DNA of 64,000 nt. Source: Solibaculum_A intestinale (lineage in GTDB: Bacteria; Bacillota; Clostridia; Oscillospirales; Acutalibacteraceae). The stretch lies in assembly GCF_040096205.1 (NCBI RefSeq), contig NZ_JBBMFD010000001.1:124001-188000 (forward strand). The letters run 5' to 3'. The number at the start of each line of letters is the position of its first letter. Positions within the stretch are counted from its first letter, which is position 1. The translations under genes and the position numbers were made by a program. Shown one piece after another: positions 1 through 8,734 of this stretch. The notes beneath the pieces were generated by a model. The model saw only the letters and a list, made by a program, of their open reading frames with translations. It searched no databases and had not been told where the DNA came from.

Positions 1-1
1 T

Positions 2-1078
2 GGCGAAAAGAAAAAGGTATCTGCAACATACATAAAAAGAGTAGCGTTTGCATCCATCCTTCCGCAAATCGTAACACTGGCGGCAATTCTTCAAATCGGG
101 CAGCAAATCTTTTTTGGTTCCTATACGGTTGGCGATTATTCTTATTACTACGGACTGATTACGCAATTGCTGTCCAGCATTTATCTGGTGATTAGTTATT
201 ACGGTTTTCTAAGTGATGGCAAGATCCGGGTACTGAATTACATGAAATTTCAGAAATGGGAAAACCGGATCAAAGATGAGGGAGAGCTGACGTTATCTGG
301 TGATTTTCATGTAGAATTTAAAGACGTGACTTTTTCCTATCTTCCCGGCCAACCGGTTTTGAAGAAGATCCAATTGGCCTTTTCCTCGAAAGACCGGATC
401 GCCTTCGTTGGAATCAATGGAAGCGGAAAATCCACGATGATCAAATTGCTGCTGAGACTGTACGATCCGGACGAAGGAAGCATTCTCATCAATGGAATTG
501 ACATCAAAAAATATTCGATTCGGAGTATACGGGACAGCTTTGGCGTTCTTTTTCAGGACTATTGCAATTATGCGTTTCGTGTGAAAGACTCCGTAACGCT
601 GTCAAACCTTCCGAGAGAATCGGATATGGATCAAATCCACAAAGCACTGGAACAAAGCGGTGCGGCGCCATTTGTAAACCAGTTCAAAAACGGGCTGGAT
701 ACGTATTTGACGCGTCAATATGAAGAGTCGGGAGAAGAACTGTCGGGCGGGCAGTGGCAAAAGATTGCGCTGGCGCGGACTTTTTTTAAAACCGACTCCA
801 AAATGATGATCCTGGACGAGCCCTCTGCGGCGCTAGACCCTCAATCCGAGCATGATTTATTTGAACGGTTTCGCGAGTTATACCGCGATAAAGGGGCTAT
901 TTTCGTTTCGCATCGCCTTTCCAACATTATGGCCGCAGATAACATTGTGGTAATTGAAAACGGAGAGATTATAGAACAAGGGGATCATGAACAGCTTATG
1001 GATGCCAACGGACGTTACGCGTATTTGTTCCGCCTGCAGGCGAAAAATTACGAGGTGAAGAAGGATCGCAGCAGATGA
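2..1078 (+). CDS. ABC exporter, C-terminal part (cut by window edge)
   Basis: This is the C-terminal part of a fused permease/ATPase exporter. The frame is open to the first bases of the window, so the start lies outside it. The first ~75 residues are hydrophobic and look like the last membrane helices. The nucleotide-binding domain follows, with Walker A (GINGSGKST), the signature (LSGGQWQKIALAR), Walker B (MMILDEPSAALDP) and the H-loop (FVSHRLS). These motifs suggest an active ATPase. The gene overlaps the next one by 4 nt and so belongs to the same operon. The family exports peptides, lipids or drugs. Here the context suggests export of the product of the cluster to its right, which is inference. 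Confidence 0.9.
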   Translation, partial: GEKKKVSATYIKRVAFASILPQIVTLAAILQIGQQIFFGSYTVGDYSYYYGLITQLLSSIYLVISYYGFLSDGKIRVLNYMKFQKWENRIKDEGELTLSGDFHVEFKDVTFSYLPGQPVLKKIQLAFSSKDRIAFVGINGSGKSTMIKLLLRLYDPDEGSILINGIDIKKYSIRSIRDSFGVLFQDYCNYAFRVKDSVTLSNLPRESDMDQIHKALEQSGAAPFVNQFKNGLDTYLTRQYEESGEELSGGQWQKIALARTFFKTDSKMMILDEPSAALDPQSEHDLFERFRELYRDKGAIFVSHRLSNIMAADNIVVIENGEIIEQGDHEQLMDANGRYAYLFRLQAKNYEVKKDRSR

Positions 1079-2583
1079 TTTGCATTGCTATTATAGATGA
1101 CGGCGTCAACGTCATCCATCCCGATCTCATTGCGTCCGTTGAGGTTACCGATGACCTGCAAATAGCCGCATATGAGATACAACCGGGAATGGAAAGCCAC
1201 GCAACCGTCTGCTATCGGATTATAAAGAAATACGCGCCGGCCTGTAAGACGCTCAGTGTAAAAATTCTGGACGGCCATACCCGCCGCTGTGACGTATGCA
1301 AGCTGATTGCCGGCCTGCAGTGGTGTACGTCGCAAGGGGTTCAAATCGTCCATTTGAGCCTTGGCAGTATTGAATACGAGGATTTTTCGTTGATACGCAG
1401 GCAGATCCATGAAATGACGGACAAAGGAATCGTTATAGTAGCTGCGTGCAACAACCGCAATATTGTGACCTATCCGGCCAGTATGTTTTCCGTCATTGGG
1501 GTAAAAGCGGACGCCTCCCTAAAAGACAATGAATTTTGTTATCAACAGGACAGCTTGGATGGCATCAATTTTTCCGCCTCCTCCAGACATCTGTTGAGAA
1601 AGGAAGGAGGAAAAACCCCGTTTTATCTGTCTGCTGTTGCAAACAGTTATGCGGCGCCAGTGGTCACAGCGGCGGTTGGCAATCTTCTGCTGGATAGACC
1701 CTTTACAGACATGCAGGATCTCCTTTTTCGTTTGTACGAAAAGTCGAAAAGAAAAACGGCAAGCTACCAGCCTCCTTATTATCGGCTCGATGGAATCACA
1801 CAAAAAGCCTTGGTAGTAAATATTCTGACGCAGGAGGGAGCGCAGGCAAAAGCGGAATCTTTTTGTAACCTGCCCTTGCTTTTTGACTCGGTTCAGCTGG
1901 ATTGGCCGCGGCAGCAATGGAGCGACGGCTCTTTTTGTGCTGCACAAATGGAACAATATCGCCAGACCGCTTCCATTCTTCTTGTCAATCTATGCGGATC
2001 GTATTTCTCTGCCGACCTTACGAAATCAGTTACCGGGTTGCTCGAGCAATGGGGGCAAAAGCCGATCTTATTTTTTGTACAGCATCACCGTGACCAGTGG
2101 CGGACGATTCTGAACCGCTATAGGGATGCCGTTCTGATTGGGGATCGGAAGACGCAGGAACGGAAAAACGGTTTGCCCGCGGTTTCGGTTCCTGTCGTGG
2201 TGGTGGCCGGCTATCCTCAAAACCGGCTGCTTTACGTCCTTTTCCAGTTACGTACGCTTTTTTTTCAGGACCAGATCCGCGCCTTGCTGGTAACCGATTC
2301 TTGTCAGGGGATGGCAATGGGCTTTGAATATATGCAGGAGACCCTTCCGTTCGAGAATGCGCTCAAGAGGCTCCACTCCGTTTTCCAAAGCGAAATTATG
2401 GTAGTGGGAATATCTTCTCAAATGGAGGGAGCCAGGGGGGACTTGGAAGCGGATATTTGCGTAGTACCGTATTCACCCGGCTTCATTTCCCCCAATATAC
2501 AGGCACAGGTATTTTTAAAACACGATTTAGAGGATATTCGCAGCTTGTACCGAACCTTGATGAACTATCTGGAAGATTCGTAA
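1075..2583 (+). CDS. subtilisin-like (S8) serine protease with unknown C-terminal domain
   Basis: The first ~210 residues of this 502-aa protein read as a subtilase. The catalytic triad is Asp8 (IIDDGVN), His42 (SHATV) and Ser191 (NSYAAP), with an oxyanion Asn126 (AACNN) and the strand HLSLGS. There is no signal peptide or propeptide, so it probably works in the cytoplasm. Residues ~285-502 form a second region with strands such as VPVVVVAGYP where a P-loop could sit, but no intact GxxxxGKS. It may be a degenerate nucleotide-binding fold, possibly like clostridial peptide-maturation proteins; I cannot confirm this. The ATG overlaps the ABC stop by 4 nt. Subtilases in such clusters often cleave peptide precursors; the substrate here is unknown. 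Confidence 0.8.
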   Translation: MICIAIIDDGVNVIHPDLIASVEVTDDLQIAAYEIQPGMESHATVCYRIIKKYAPACKTLSVKILDGHTRRCDVCKLIAGLQWCTSQGVQIVHLSLGSIEYEDFSLIRRQIHEMTDKGIVIVAACNNRNIVTYPASMFSVIGVKADASLKDNEFCYQQDSLDGINFSASSRHLLRKEGGKTPFYLSAVANSYAAPVVTAAVGNLLLDRPFTDMQDLLFRLYEKSKRKTASYQPPYYRLDGITQKALVVNILTQEGAQAKAESFCNLPLLFDSVQLDWPRQQWSDGSFCAAQMEQYRQTASILLVNLCGSYFSADLTKSVTGLLEQWGQKPILFFVQHHRDQWRTILNRYRDAVLIGDRKTQERKNGLPAVSVPVVVVAGYPQNRLLYVLFQLRTLFFQDQIRALLVTDSCQGMAMGFEYMQETLPFENALKRLHSVFQSEIMVVGISSQMEGARGDLEADICVVPYSPGFISPNIQAQVFLKHDLEDIRSLYRTLMNYLEDS

Positions 2584-2593
2584 AAGGAGCTTG

Positions 2594-3574
2594 ATGCATT
2601 TGCTTACCCCCACTGTACGCCGTAGCCTGGATTGCCTGCAAAACTGCGTGATGACGATTTTGGAAGCATATACGGATTGTTATCCCATGTGTTTTTGTCT
2701 GTCATGGAATTTTGCATACCAAAAGGGGAACGACGGTGTTCTGGGAAAGCGGATCTCAAACGGAGGTCTAGAAATAATGCCCAATTCAAAGAGGATTTTC
2801 GGAATGGTTCTTCAGCAGGAATCGGATGAGAATTTTGAGCGGTTTTGTGAACGATTGGAGTCGCATGTCCGGGAGCACCGTATGCCAATGCTTTATCTGG
2901 ACTCTTTTTTCTGTCCTTGGTATCCGGTTTATCGAAAACTGCACCGTGAGCATTACTGCATCGTAACCGGGTTGACAGAGGAAGGAGACTATTTGTGTCT
3001 CGATCCGATTTTGGAAAAATCCGACGCGGTTTTGTCTAAAAAAGAACTTCAAAATTGCTTTGATCACTTTGTTTTGTCCACGTTACCTCCGCAAACCGCG
3101 GCGGATTCTTCCATTCCGTTTTTGTATGATTTGGCGGTCGAAGGAGTCATGCGATACATTCAGACGGGTTGTGTATCGCAAATGAAAACCTTTGCCGAAG
3201 ATTTCTATGAAAGCTTTGATTATGAAAAAGAATTCAAAGATTTGGAAACGTATTTCTTTGATGTGGAACTCTTCAAACAGCTGACGTATATTGCAGGCGG
3301 CAGAGAATTATACGGTGAATACATCAGATTCCTTGCCGGCCGCGATCCGGCCGCTTCTCTTATTTGTTATGCGCGGCGTCTGGAAGAAATCGCTTCCCGG
3401 TGGAATGTGATAAAAGGGATCTTAACGAAAAGTTATTACGCACGTTTTGACGATGAAGTAAAAAAGCGGATCTTCACCCAAATTCATAAAATTGCCGATG
3501 AAGAGGATTTGCTTTCACATGAAATGCTCGAATATCTCAAGCACAGAGGAAGGGGACCATATGATTTCGATTGA
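2594..3574 (+). CDS. BtrH-like papain-fold protein, copy 1
   Basis: This 326-aa protein resembles the BtrH N-terminal family (butirosin acyltransferase BtrH and relatives), a papain-like fold that moves acyl groups or cleaves amides. Candidate triad residues are Cys14 or Cys18 (DCLQNC), His120 (HREHYCIVTGL) and Asp137 (CLDP). The C-terminal ~150 residues are mostly helical and charged. The start is uncertain. An AAAGGAG site ends 4 nt before this ATG, and TTG at 2591 is possible. The last 14 nt overlap the next gene, which has the same layout, so the pair looks like an ancient duplication. Family membership is inferred from the pattern Cys, ~105 residues, H..VTG, D, not from a search. Confidence 0.65.
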   Translation: MHLLTPTVRRSLDCLQNCVMTILEAYTDCYPMCFCLSWNFAYQKGNDGVLGKRISNGGLEIMPNSKRIFGMVLQQESDENFERFCERLESHVREHRMPMLYLDSFFCPWYPVYRKLHREHYCIVTGLTEEGDYLCLDPILEKSDAVLSKKELQNCFDHFVLSTLPPQTAADSSIPFLYDLAVEGVMRYIQTGCVSQMKTFAEDFYESFDYEKEFKDLETYFFDVELFKQLTYIAGGRELYGEYIRFLAGRDPAASLICYARRLEEIASRWNVIKGILTKSYYARFDDEVKKRIFTQIHKIADEEDLLSHEMLEYLKHRGRGPYDFD

Positions 3575-4553
3575 GCCGCTTATGGATGACGGACTGAATG
3601 CATGCAGCCACTTTTTGGTGATATCGGTTATGAATCACTGGAAGCTGGATCATGAGTTGATGTACGCGCAGGCGTGGGGATTTGAATTTGCGCCGCCCGG
3701 CACAAAAGGACATGGGATTTGGAATCGGGGAGATTTGGGGCCGAGGCTTTATTACAGGAATGAGGACCGAATTTTTCTGAATTTGTATCTTTTTCATGGG
3801 GTGCAAGTTTATCAAAGCGGCTGTGAAAGCATTGATCAATTGTATAAGCTTTTGGAAGAACAGCTTGAGCAGGATTTACCGGTTATTGTTTTTATTGATA
3901 CGTATTATCTGCCGTGGATGGAGAGCTTTTATCAAAAAATACATTCGATCCATTCCGTTTTGGTAACTGGAATGGCTTTGGACAAGGGTCTTTATTGCAA
4001 CGATACGCCGCCCTTTTTTCAGCCGCCTGTCAAAAACCAGCTTCTGGGGTACGACCAAGTCAAAGAAGCCTTCCGCGAGCAGGTGTATATTTTTCGAAAA
4101 GGTAAAGCGCCGAAAAGAACGGAGGAGGCAATTGCGGTATTTCAAAAAAAGGCGGAAGACCTTTTGGAAAAAAACCGAGGAAAGAATACGTTTGAAAAGA
4201 TGCGGGAATTTGCCGATTGCCTGCAAGAGCACCCGATTTCTTCAAGTGATATGGAGGAATTCGGAGGCGGAAGCGGCATCCTACTCCGGGCCTTTCGAAA
4301 TATCATAAGGGACCGGATCAATTTTTCAAACGCTCTTCTCTATGCGGCGCGTCAATGCCGTCTTCCCCTATATCAAGAGCTTTATGACCAGTTTCAGGAA
4401 TCCATACGAATCTGGACGGAAATAAAAAGCGTTTGCTATAAGGCTTATCTCAAAAATCAAATGCAGGACAGGCAGGTTGAGCTTGCTTCCTTTGTCCGCC
4501 AGGCCGCGGAAATCGAAGAGAAAATCGCCGGACGAATGCGTATTGTGAAATAA
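3561..4553 (+). CDS. BtrH-like papain-fold protein, copy 2
   Basis: This 330-aa protein is built like its upstream neighbour. It has Cys15 (LNACSHF), His131 (SIHSVLVTGM) and Asp148 (YCNDTP) at nearly the same spacing, followed by a helical C-terminal half. The ATG has AGGAAGGGGACC just before it and lies inside the end of the upstream gene, which suggests translational coupling and perhaps a heteromeric complex. Sequence identity between the two copies is low outside the motif regions. Possible roles are acyl transfer from a carrier protein to a product, or removal of a protecting group, as in aminoglycoside biosynthesis. Neither is proven here. Confidence 0.65.
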   Translation: MISIEPLMDDGLNACSHFLVISVMNHWKLDHELMYAQAWGFEFAPPGTKGHGIWNRGDLGPRLYYRNEDRIFLNLYLFHGVQVYQSGCESIDQLYKLLEEQLEQDLPVIVFIDTYYLPWMESFYQKIHSIHSVLVTGMALDKGLYCNDTPPFFQPPVKNQLLGYDQVKEAFREQVYIFRKGKAPKRTEEAIAVFQKKAEDLLEKNRGKNTFEKMREFADCLQEHPISSSDMEEFGGGSGILLRAFRNIIRDRINFSNALLYAARQCRLPLYQELYDQFQESIRIWTEIKSVCYKAYLKNQMQDRQVELASFVRQAAEIEEKIAGRMRIVK

Positions 4554-4566
4554 GAGGGAACTACTT

Positions 4567-6051
4567 ATGCGAATCAAAGAATTGTTGCAAAGACGGAAGC
4601 AATCCACGAAAATCGCAATCAAATACGGAGAGGAGAGCCTCACCTACAAACAATGGAATGAAAAGGCGGCGGACTTAAGCAATAGGATAATGGCGCAGGC
4701 GTCCCCGGATTCCAGAAACATCGCTCTCTTTCTTCCAAACTCGATTTCCTATGCGGTCGCGTATTTTGCCGCAGCGTTTGCAGATAAGGTCGTAGTGCCG
4801 ATTGGGGTCAAAGCCAAAGGCCCTGAGATCGTGAGCACACTCCAGTATTGTGAAATTGATCTGATTCTTACAGATACGAATGGGATGGACATCCTCGGGG
4901 AGATATTGAAAGACTATCCATACCAGCTATGTGTTTTGCTGGTGGATGACGAAAACCCGCGCTGTTTTCACCCGGAATGCGGGAACGTGGAAAAGACGGA
5001 TGCGATTGGCTTCGAAGGAACCGCCGACGATGTGTTCTTGATGCTGCATACCTCCGGAACCACAAGCAATCCCAAGAGAGTGATGCTTACGCACCAAAAC
5101 CTTCTTTCCAACATTGAATCCAACATTCAGTCGCTGCAATTGACGGCTCAAGACGTCACACTGATTACGCTTCCCATGCATTTTGGATACTGCAATACAG
5201 CGCAGTTTCTGACCCACGTTTATCTGGGTGCTTCCATTGTGATTCTAGGAGGAATCTTCTTTCCCAAATCTTTTCTGGAGACGGTCCAACAAGAGTCGGT
5301 AACGAACTTTACCTGCGTTCCCGCTGCATTGCTGTTGCTGCTGCAATATCGGTTTTCTTCCCAGTACGACGTGTCCTCTTTGCGATATATCTGTTTTGGC
5401 GGCAGCAGCATTCCGGCGGGCCAGCTCGAACAATTGATTCATATGTTTCCGACGGTTGGTTTTGTTCAGACCTATGGACAAACGGAAGCGTCTCCCCGCA
5501 TTACCGCGTTGCTGCCTTGTGATTGTCTTAAAAAGCTCGGCTCAGTAGGAAAACCAATCCCCCAGGTCCGTGTCCAAATTGAACTGGAAGACGGAACACA
5601 GGCAAAGCCTAATCAAATCGGAGAAATTGTGGTACAAGGCCCTAATGTCATGAAGGGGTACTACAAAAGAGAGGATATTACAAAGCAGACGATTGTGAAT
5701 GGATGGTTGCATACGGGAGACCTTGGCTACATCGATCCGGACGGATATTATTATCTGACCGGCCGAAAGAAAAATATGATCATTTCCGGCGGAATCAATA
5801 TTTATCCAGAAGAAATTGAGGAAATCCTTTTGCAGCATCCGGCCATTGAAGAGGCCTGTGTATTTGCCGAACCGGATGCAATCTTAAACGAAGTGCCGGC
5901 GGCGAAAATCAAAGTCTCAGACAGAGGGATTGACATCCATGCGCTTCACGAGTACTGTAGCCAAAGGCTTGCATCCTATAAAGTACCGACGCAGATTTAT
6001 ATCGTTGAGGAGCTGCCGAAGACTTACAACGGAAAGCTGAAAAGGTATTAA
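4567..6051 (+). CDS. AMP-forming acyl-CoA/ACP ligase
   Basis: This 494-aa adenylate-forming enzyme activates a carboxylic acid as acyl-AMP and passes it to CoA or a carrier protein. Visible core motifs are the phosphate loop HTSGTTSNPK, the QTYGQTEASP loop, the hinge and ATP region GWLHTGDLGYIDPDG followed by LTGRKKNMIISGG, and the C-terminal lysine motif PKTYNGKLKR. The length is normal for the family. The gene starts 13 nt after copy 2 of the BtrH-like pair and is followed by a ketoreductase, so it probably loads the acyl building block of this cluster. The substrate cannot be read from sequence, and no carrier protein gene is visible in the window. Confidence 0.9.
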   Translation: MRIKELLQRRKQSTKIAIKYGEESLTYKQWNEKAADLSNRIMAQASPDSRNIALFLPNSISYAVAYFAAAFADKVVVPIGVKAKGPEIVSTLQYCEIDLILTDTNGMDILGEILKDYPYQLCVLLVDDENPRCFHPECGNVEKTDAIGFEGTADDVFLMLHTSGTTSNPKRVMLTHQNLLSNIESNIQSLQLTAQDVTLITLPMHFGYCNTAQFLTHVYLGASIVILGGIFFPKSFLETVQQESVTNFTCVPAALLLLLQYRFSSQYDVSSLRYICFGGSSIPAGQLEQLIHMFPTVGFVQTYGQTEASPRITALLPCDCLKKLGSVGKPIPQVRVQIELEDGTQAKPNQIGEIVVQGPNVMKGYYKREDITKQTIVNGWLHTGDLGYIDPDGYYYLTGRKKNMIISGGINIYPEEIEEILLQHPAIEEACVFAEPDAILNEVPAAKIKVSDRGIDIHALHEYCSQRLASYKVPTQIYIVEELPKTYNGKLKRY

Positions 6052-6072
6052 AGCGGATCGGAGTGTAGAGAC

Positions 6073-6816
6073 TTGTTTGTGGACATTTCAGATAAGGTAA
6101 TTGTTGTGACCGGGTCCTCCAGAGGAATTGGAAAAAGTTTGGTGGAAGCCTTTGCACACGAAAACGCAAAGGTGGTAATCAACTACTGTCATAGTGAAAA
6201 AGCGGCCAATGAACTGCATCATCAAATTAGGCAATACAATGAGAATTGTATCGTGGTAAAAGCGGATGTAACAAAACGGGAGGATGTGGTGCGTTTGTAT
6301 CAAGAAACATATGAGCGCTTTGGACGGGTCGACGCATTGATCAACAACGCCGGTGTTTGTGAGGACCATGCCATCCGGGATATGGAGGAAGACAGCTGGA
6401 AAAGAGTGATGGATGTAAATTTGACAGGGGCTTATTTATGCAGCCGGGTTTTTGCCGAAGCTATGATCCGGCAAAAAGAAGGGACGATTGTTAACATCGC
6501 CTCGATCAAAGGCTTGGAAGGCTGCGCAAATCAGGTCAATTATTCCGCATCCAAAGCGGGCCTGATTGGCTTTACAAAAGCGTTGGCCAAAGAATTGGGC
6601 CAATTTAATATCGCTGTGAACGCGATATGTCCGGGTTTTATTGTAACGGACCTAAATTGTAGGAACGAAGAAAAGAAGCGGATTGCGGAGAAAAGATGCC
6701 TGCTTCAGAACGAACATGCACGAACGGACTTCATCCATTTCTGCATTTTTCTGCTTTCCAACCGGATTCAGGGCGTAAGCGGAAGAATCTTTACTTTAGA
6801 CAGCAGAATCGGATAA
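6073..6816 (+). CDS. SDR oxidoreductase, FabG-like 3-oxoacyl reductase
   Basis: This is a 247-aa short-chain dehydrogenase. It has the Rossmann motif VTGSSRGIGKS, the NNAG strand motif, the catalytic Ser of NIASIKG and the YSASK pair, so the catalytic residues are complete. FabG enzymes reduce a 3-oxoacyl group on ACP or CoA with NAD(P)H. The start used is TTG, with GGAG about 13 nt upstream; GTG at 6079 is an alternative. The C-terminal region is shorter and less typical (ICPGFIVTDL is present, followed by a divergent helix). It lies last in the cluster, directly before a strong terminator, and probably tailors the acyl group activated by the upstream ligase. Confidence 0.88.
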   Translation: MFVDISDKVIVVTGSSRGIGKSLVEAFAHENAKVVINYCHSEKAANELHHQIRQYNENCIVVKADVTKREDVVRLYQETYERFGRVDALINNAGVCEDHAIRDMEEDSWKRVMDVNLTGAYLCSRVFAEAMIRQKEGTIVNIASIKGLEGCANQVNYSASKAGLIGFTKALAKELGQFNIAVNAICPGFIVTDLNCRNEEKKRIAEKRCLLQNEHARTDFIHFCIFLLSNRIQGVSGRIFTLDSRIG

Positions 6817-6870
6817 ATGGAAAAGCATGCAATCGCTATAATCGCCCCAAGCGAATAAGAGAACAAGAGA

Positions 6871-6910
6871 CAAGAGCGTCCCGTTCATTCGAACGGGACG
6901 CTCTTGCTTT
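6871..6910. terminator. bidirectional terminator
   Basis: A perfect 16-bp stem (CAAGAGCGTCCCGTTC and its complement) closes on an ATTC loop. It sits between the convergent SDR gene and the ABC exporter gene. The plus side has a short T-rich end. It separates the left-edge cluster from the exporter operon. Confidence 0.85.
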
Positions 6911-6916
6911 GATTGA

Positions 6917-8731
6917 TTACGCCGCCTCAAACTGGCTGCGGTAGAGCGAAGCATAAAAGCCGTTTTGTTTCATCAGTTGCGCATGGTTGCCGCGCTCTAT
7001 GATATCGCCGTCGCGCACCACTAAGATTAGGTCGGCATTTTGGATGGTAGACAGCCGGTGGGCGATGACAAAGTTGGTCCTGCCCCGCATGAGCCGGGCC
7101 ATAGCCTTCTGAATTTCCATTTCAGTGCGGGTATCTACGCTGGAGGTCGCTTCATCCAGCACTAGGATCGCAGGATCGGTGAGCATGGCGCGCGCGATGG
7201 TCAACAGCTGCATCTGCCCCTGGGAAATGCCGGCGGTCTCACCGGAAAGAACGGTGTCATACCCCTGCGGGAGAGTGCGGATAAAGTGATCGCAGCAGGC
7301 GGCGCGGGCAGCGGCCACGATTTCTTTCCGGGTGGCGTCTTGTTTTCCATAGGCGATGTTTTCCGCGATGGTTCCTTCAAAGAGCCAGGTATCCTGGAGC
7401 ACCATGCCGATGCGCCTGCGCATTTCACACCGGGGCATGGCGGTAATGTCCTGGCCGTCAATCAAGATGGAACCGCCGTCCAGTTCGTAAAAGCGCATTA
7501 GGAGGTTAACCAGTGTCGTTTTTCCACCCCCTGTGGGACCGACGATGGCCACCATCTCGTTGGGACGCACCTCCAGGTTAAGGTCCTTGATCAGCACCCG
7601 GTCAGGTGTGTAACCGAACCGTACGTTTTGGAAAACCACATGCCCCTGGGCAATGGCGTGCGCACTGCCGCCTGCGTCGGGACGCTCTTCTTCTTCATCC
7701 AGCAGGGAAAAAACGCGTTCCGCTCCCGCGATGGCGGCCTGCAGAGACGTAACCACATAGGCAGCTTCGGTAACGGGTTCGGAGATCTGGTTGACATACT
7801 GCAAAAACGCCTGGACCGTTCCTAAGGTAATGGCGCCTTTTAGCGCCATACCGCCGCCCAGGACCGCGGTGGCAATAAAGCCCAGCTGCCCCAGAGCCCG
7901 GATGGTGGGATAGATGGCAAAATCAGCGAACTGTGCGTTGCGCTGCGCTTTAAATTGCCGCTCATTGAGTTCCTCCGCTGCCGCGAGCACCGCCTGCTGC
8001 TGATTGAATACCTTGACCACACGGTTTCCCGCGTAGACCTCTTCGATTTTACCGGTCAGCGCACCCATGGACGCCAGGTTTTCTCCGTAGGCTCGCTGGG
8101 CCAGCGTAGAGACGTAGCCGGTGGCTATCGTACTGATGGCCAGGGAGACAAGAACCACAAGGAAAAGGAGCGGGCTCAGGACCAGCATGGTACCGGCAGC
8201 GAACAGGATGGTGAAGACCGAAGAAATGAGCTGGGGAAAGCCCTCCTGCATGACCGCGGATACCTTTTCTAAGTCATTCGTCACCCGGCTCATAATTTCG
8301 CCGGTCTTGTGTGCGTCGAAATAGCGCAGAGGCAGGCGATTGAGCTTCGTGCTGATGTCGGTGCGCAGGGAGAGGGTTAGTTCTTCTCCTACGCTGGCAA
8401 TGATGTATTGCTGAACGTAAGACAAAAGGCCGCTGACCAGCGCGGAAACGGCGATGAGAAGGACCGGAATCCAAAGGGCCTTGGCCGCTGTTTCGATGAT
8501 TCCCACAGAGCCGTCGTAAGACCGGATGGCGGTTACGAGAGAGTCAATCCCCTTGCCGACGGCAAGGGGCAGGGCTGTGAAGGCGGCGCAGCTGAGCAGC
8601 GAGGCGATTACAGCGACGCTCAGCCTCTTTTTCTGGCGAGCCAACCGGCCCAGGAGCCTTTTGACGGTCGCTTTGGTGTTCTGAGGGATATCTTCGTTGT
8701 ACCGATTCTGTTTTTTCTTGTGTTGAGCCAT
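6917..8731 (-). CDS. heterodimeric ABC exporter subunit (canonical Walker B)
   Basis: This 604-aa protein carries six membrane helices (about residues 35-320) and a C-terminal ATPase. Walker A is GPTGGGKTT and Walker B is ILVLDEATSSVD with the catalytic Glu. The signature loop is altered to ISQGQ instead of LSGGQ. It pairs with the adjacent upstream gene, whose Walker B ends in Asp. Combining that Asp with this altered signature gives one degenerate and one competent ATP site, the known arrangement of heterodimeric exporters such as BmrCD and TM287/288. The start ATG has AGGAGG 8 nt upstream and lies 3 nt after the partner gene. The substrate is probably a drug or lipid. Confidence 0.93.
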   Translation of the reverse strand: MAQHKKKQNRYNEDIPQNTKATVKRLLGRLARQKKRLSVAVIASLLSCAAFTALPLAVGKGIDSLVTAIRSYDGSVGIIETAAKALWIPVLLIAVSALVSGLLSYVQQYIIASVGEELTLSLRTDISTKLNRLPLRYFDAHKTGEIMSRVTNDLEKVSAVMQEGFPQLISSVFTILFAAGTMLVLSPLLFLVVLVSLAISTIATGYVSTLAQRAYGENLASMGALTGKIEEVYAGNRVVKVFNQQQAVLAAAEELNERQFKAQRNAQFADFAIYPTIRALGQLGFIATAVLGGGMALKGAITLGTVQAFLQYVNQISEPVTEAAYVVTSLQAAIAGAERVFSLLDEEEERPDAGGSAHAIAQGHVVFQNVRFGYTPDRVLIKDLNLEVRPNEMVAIVGPTGGGKTTLVNLLMRFYELDGGSILIDGQDITAMPRCEMRRRIGMVLQDTWLFEGTIAENIAYGKQDATRKEIVAAARAACCDHFIRTLPQGYDTVLSGETAGISQGQMQLLTIARAMLTDPAILVLDEATSSVDTRTEMEIQKAMARLMRGRTNFVIAHRLSTIQNADLILVVRDGDIIERGNHAQLMKQNGFYASLYRSQFEAA

Positions 8732-8734
8732 TGG

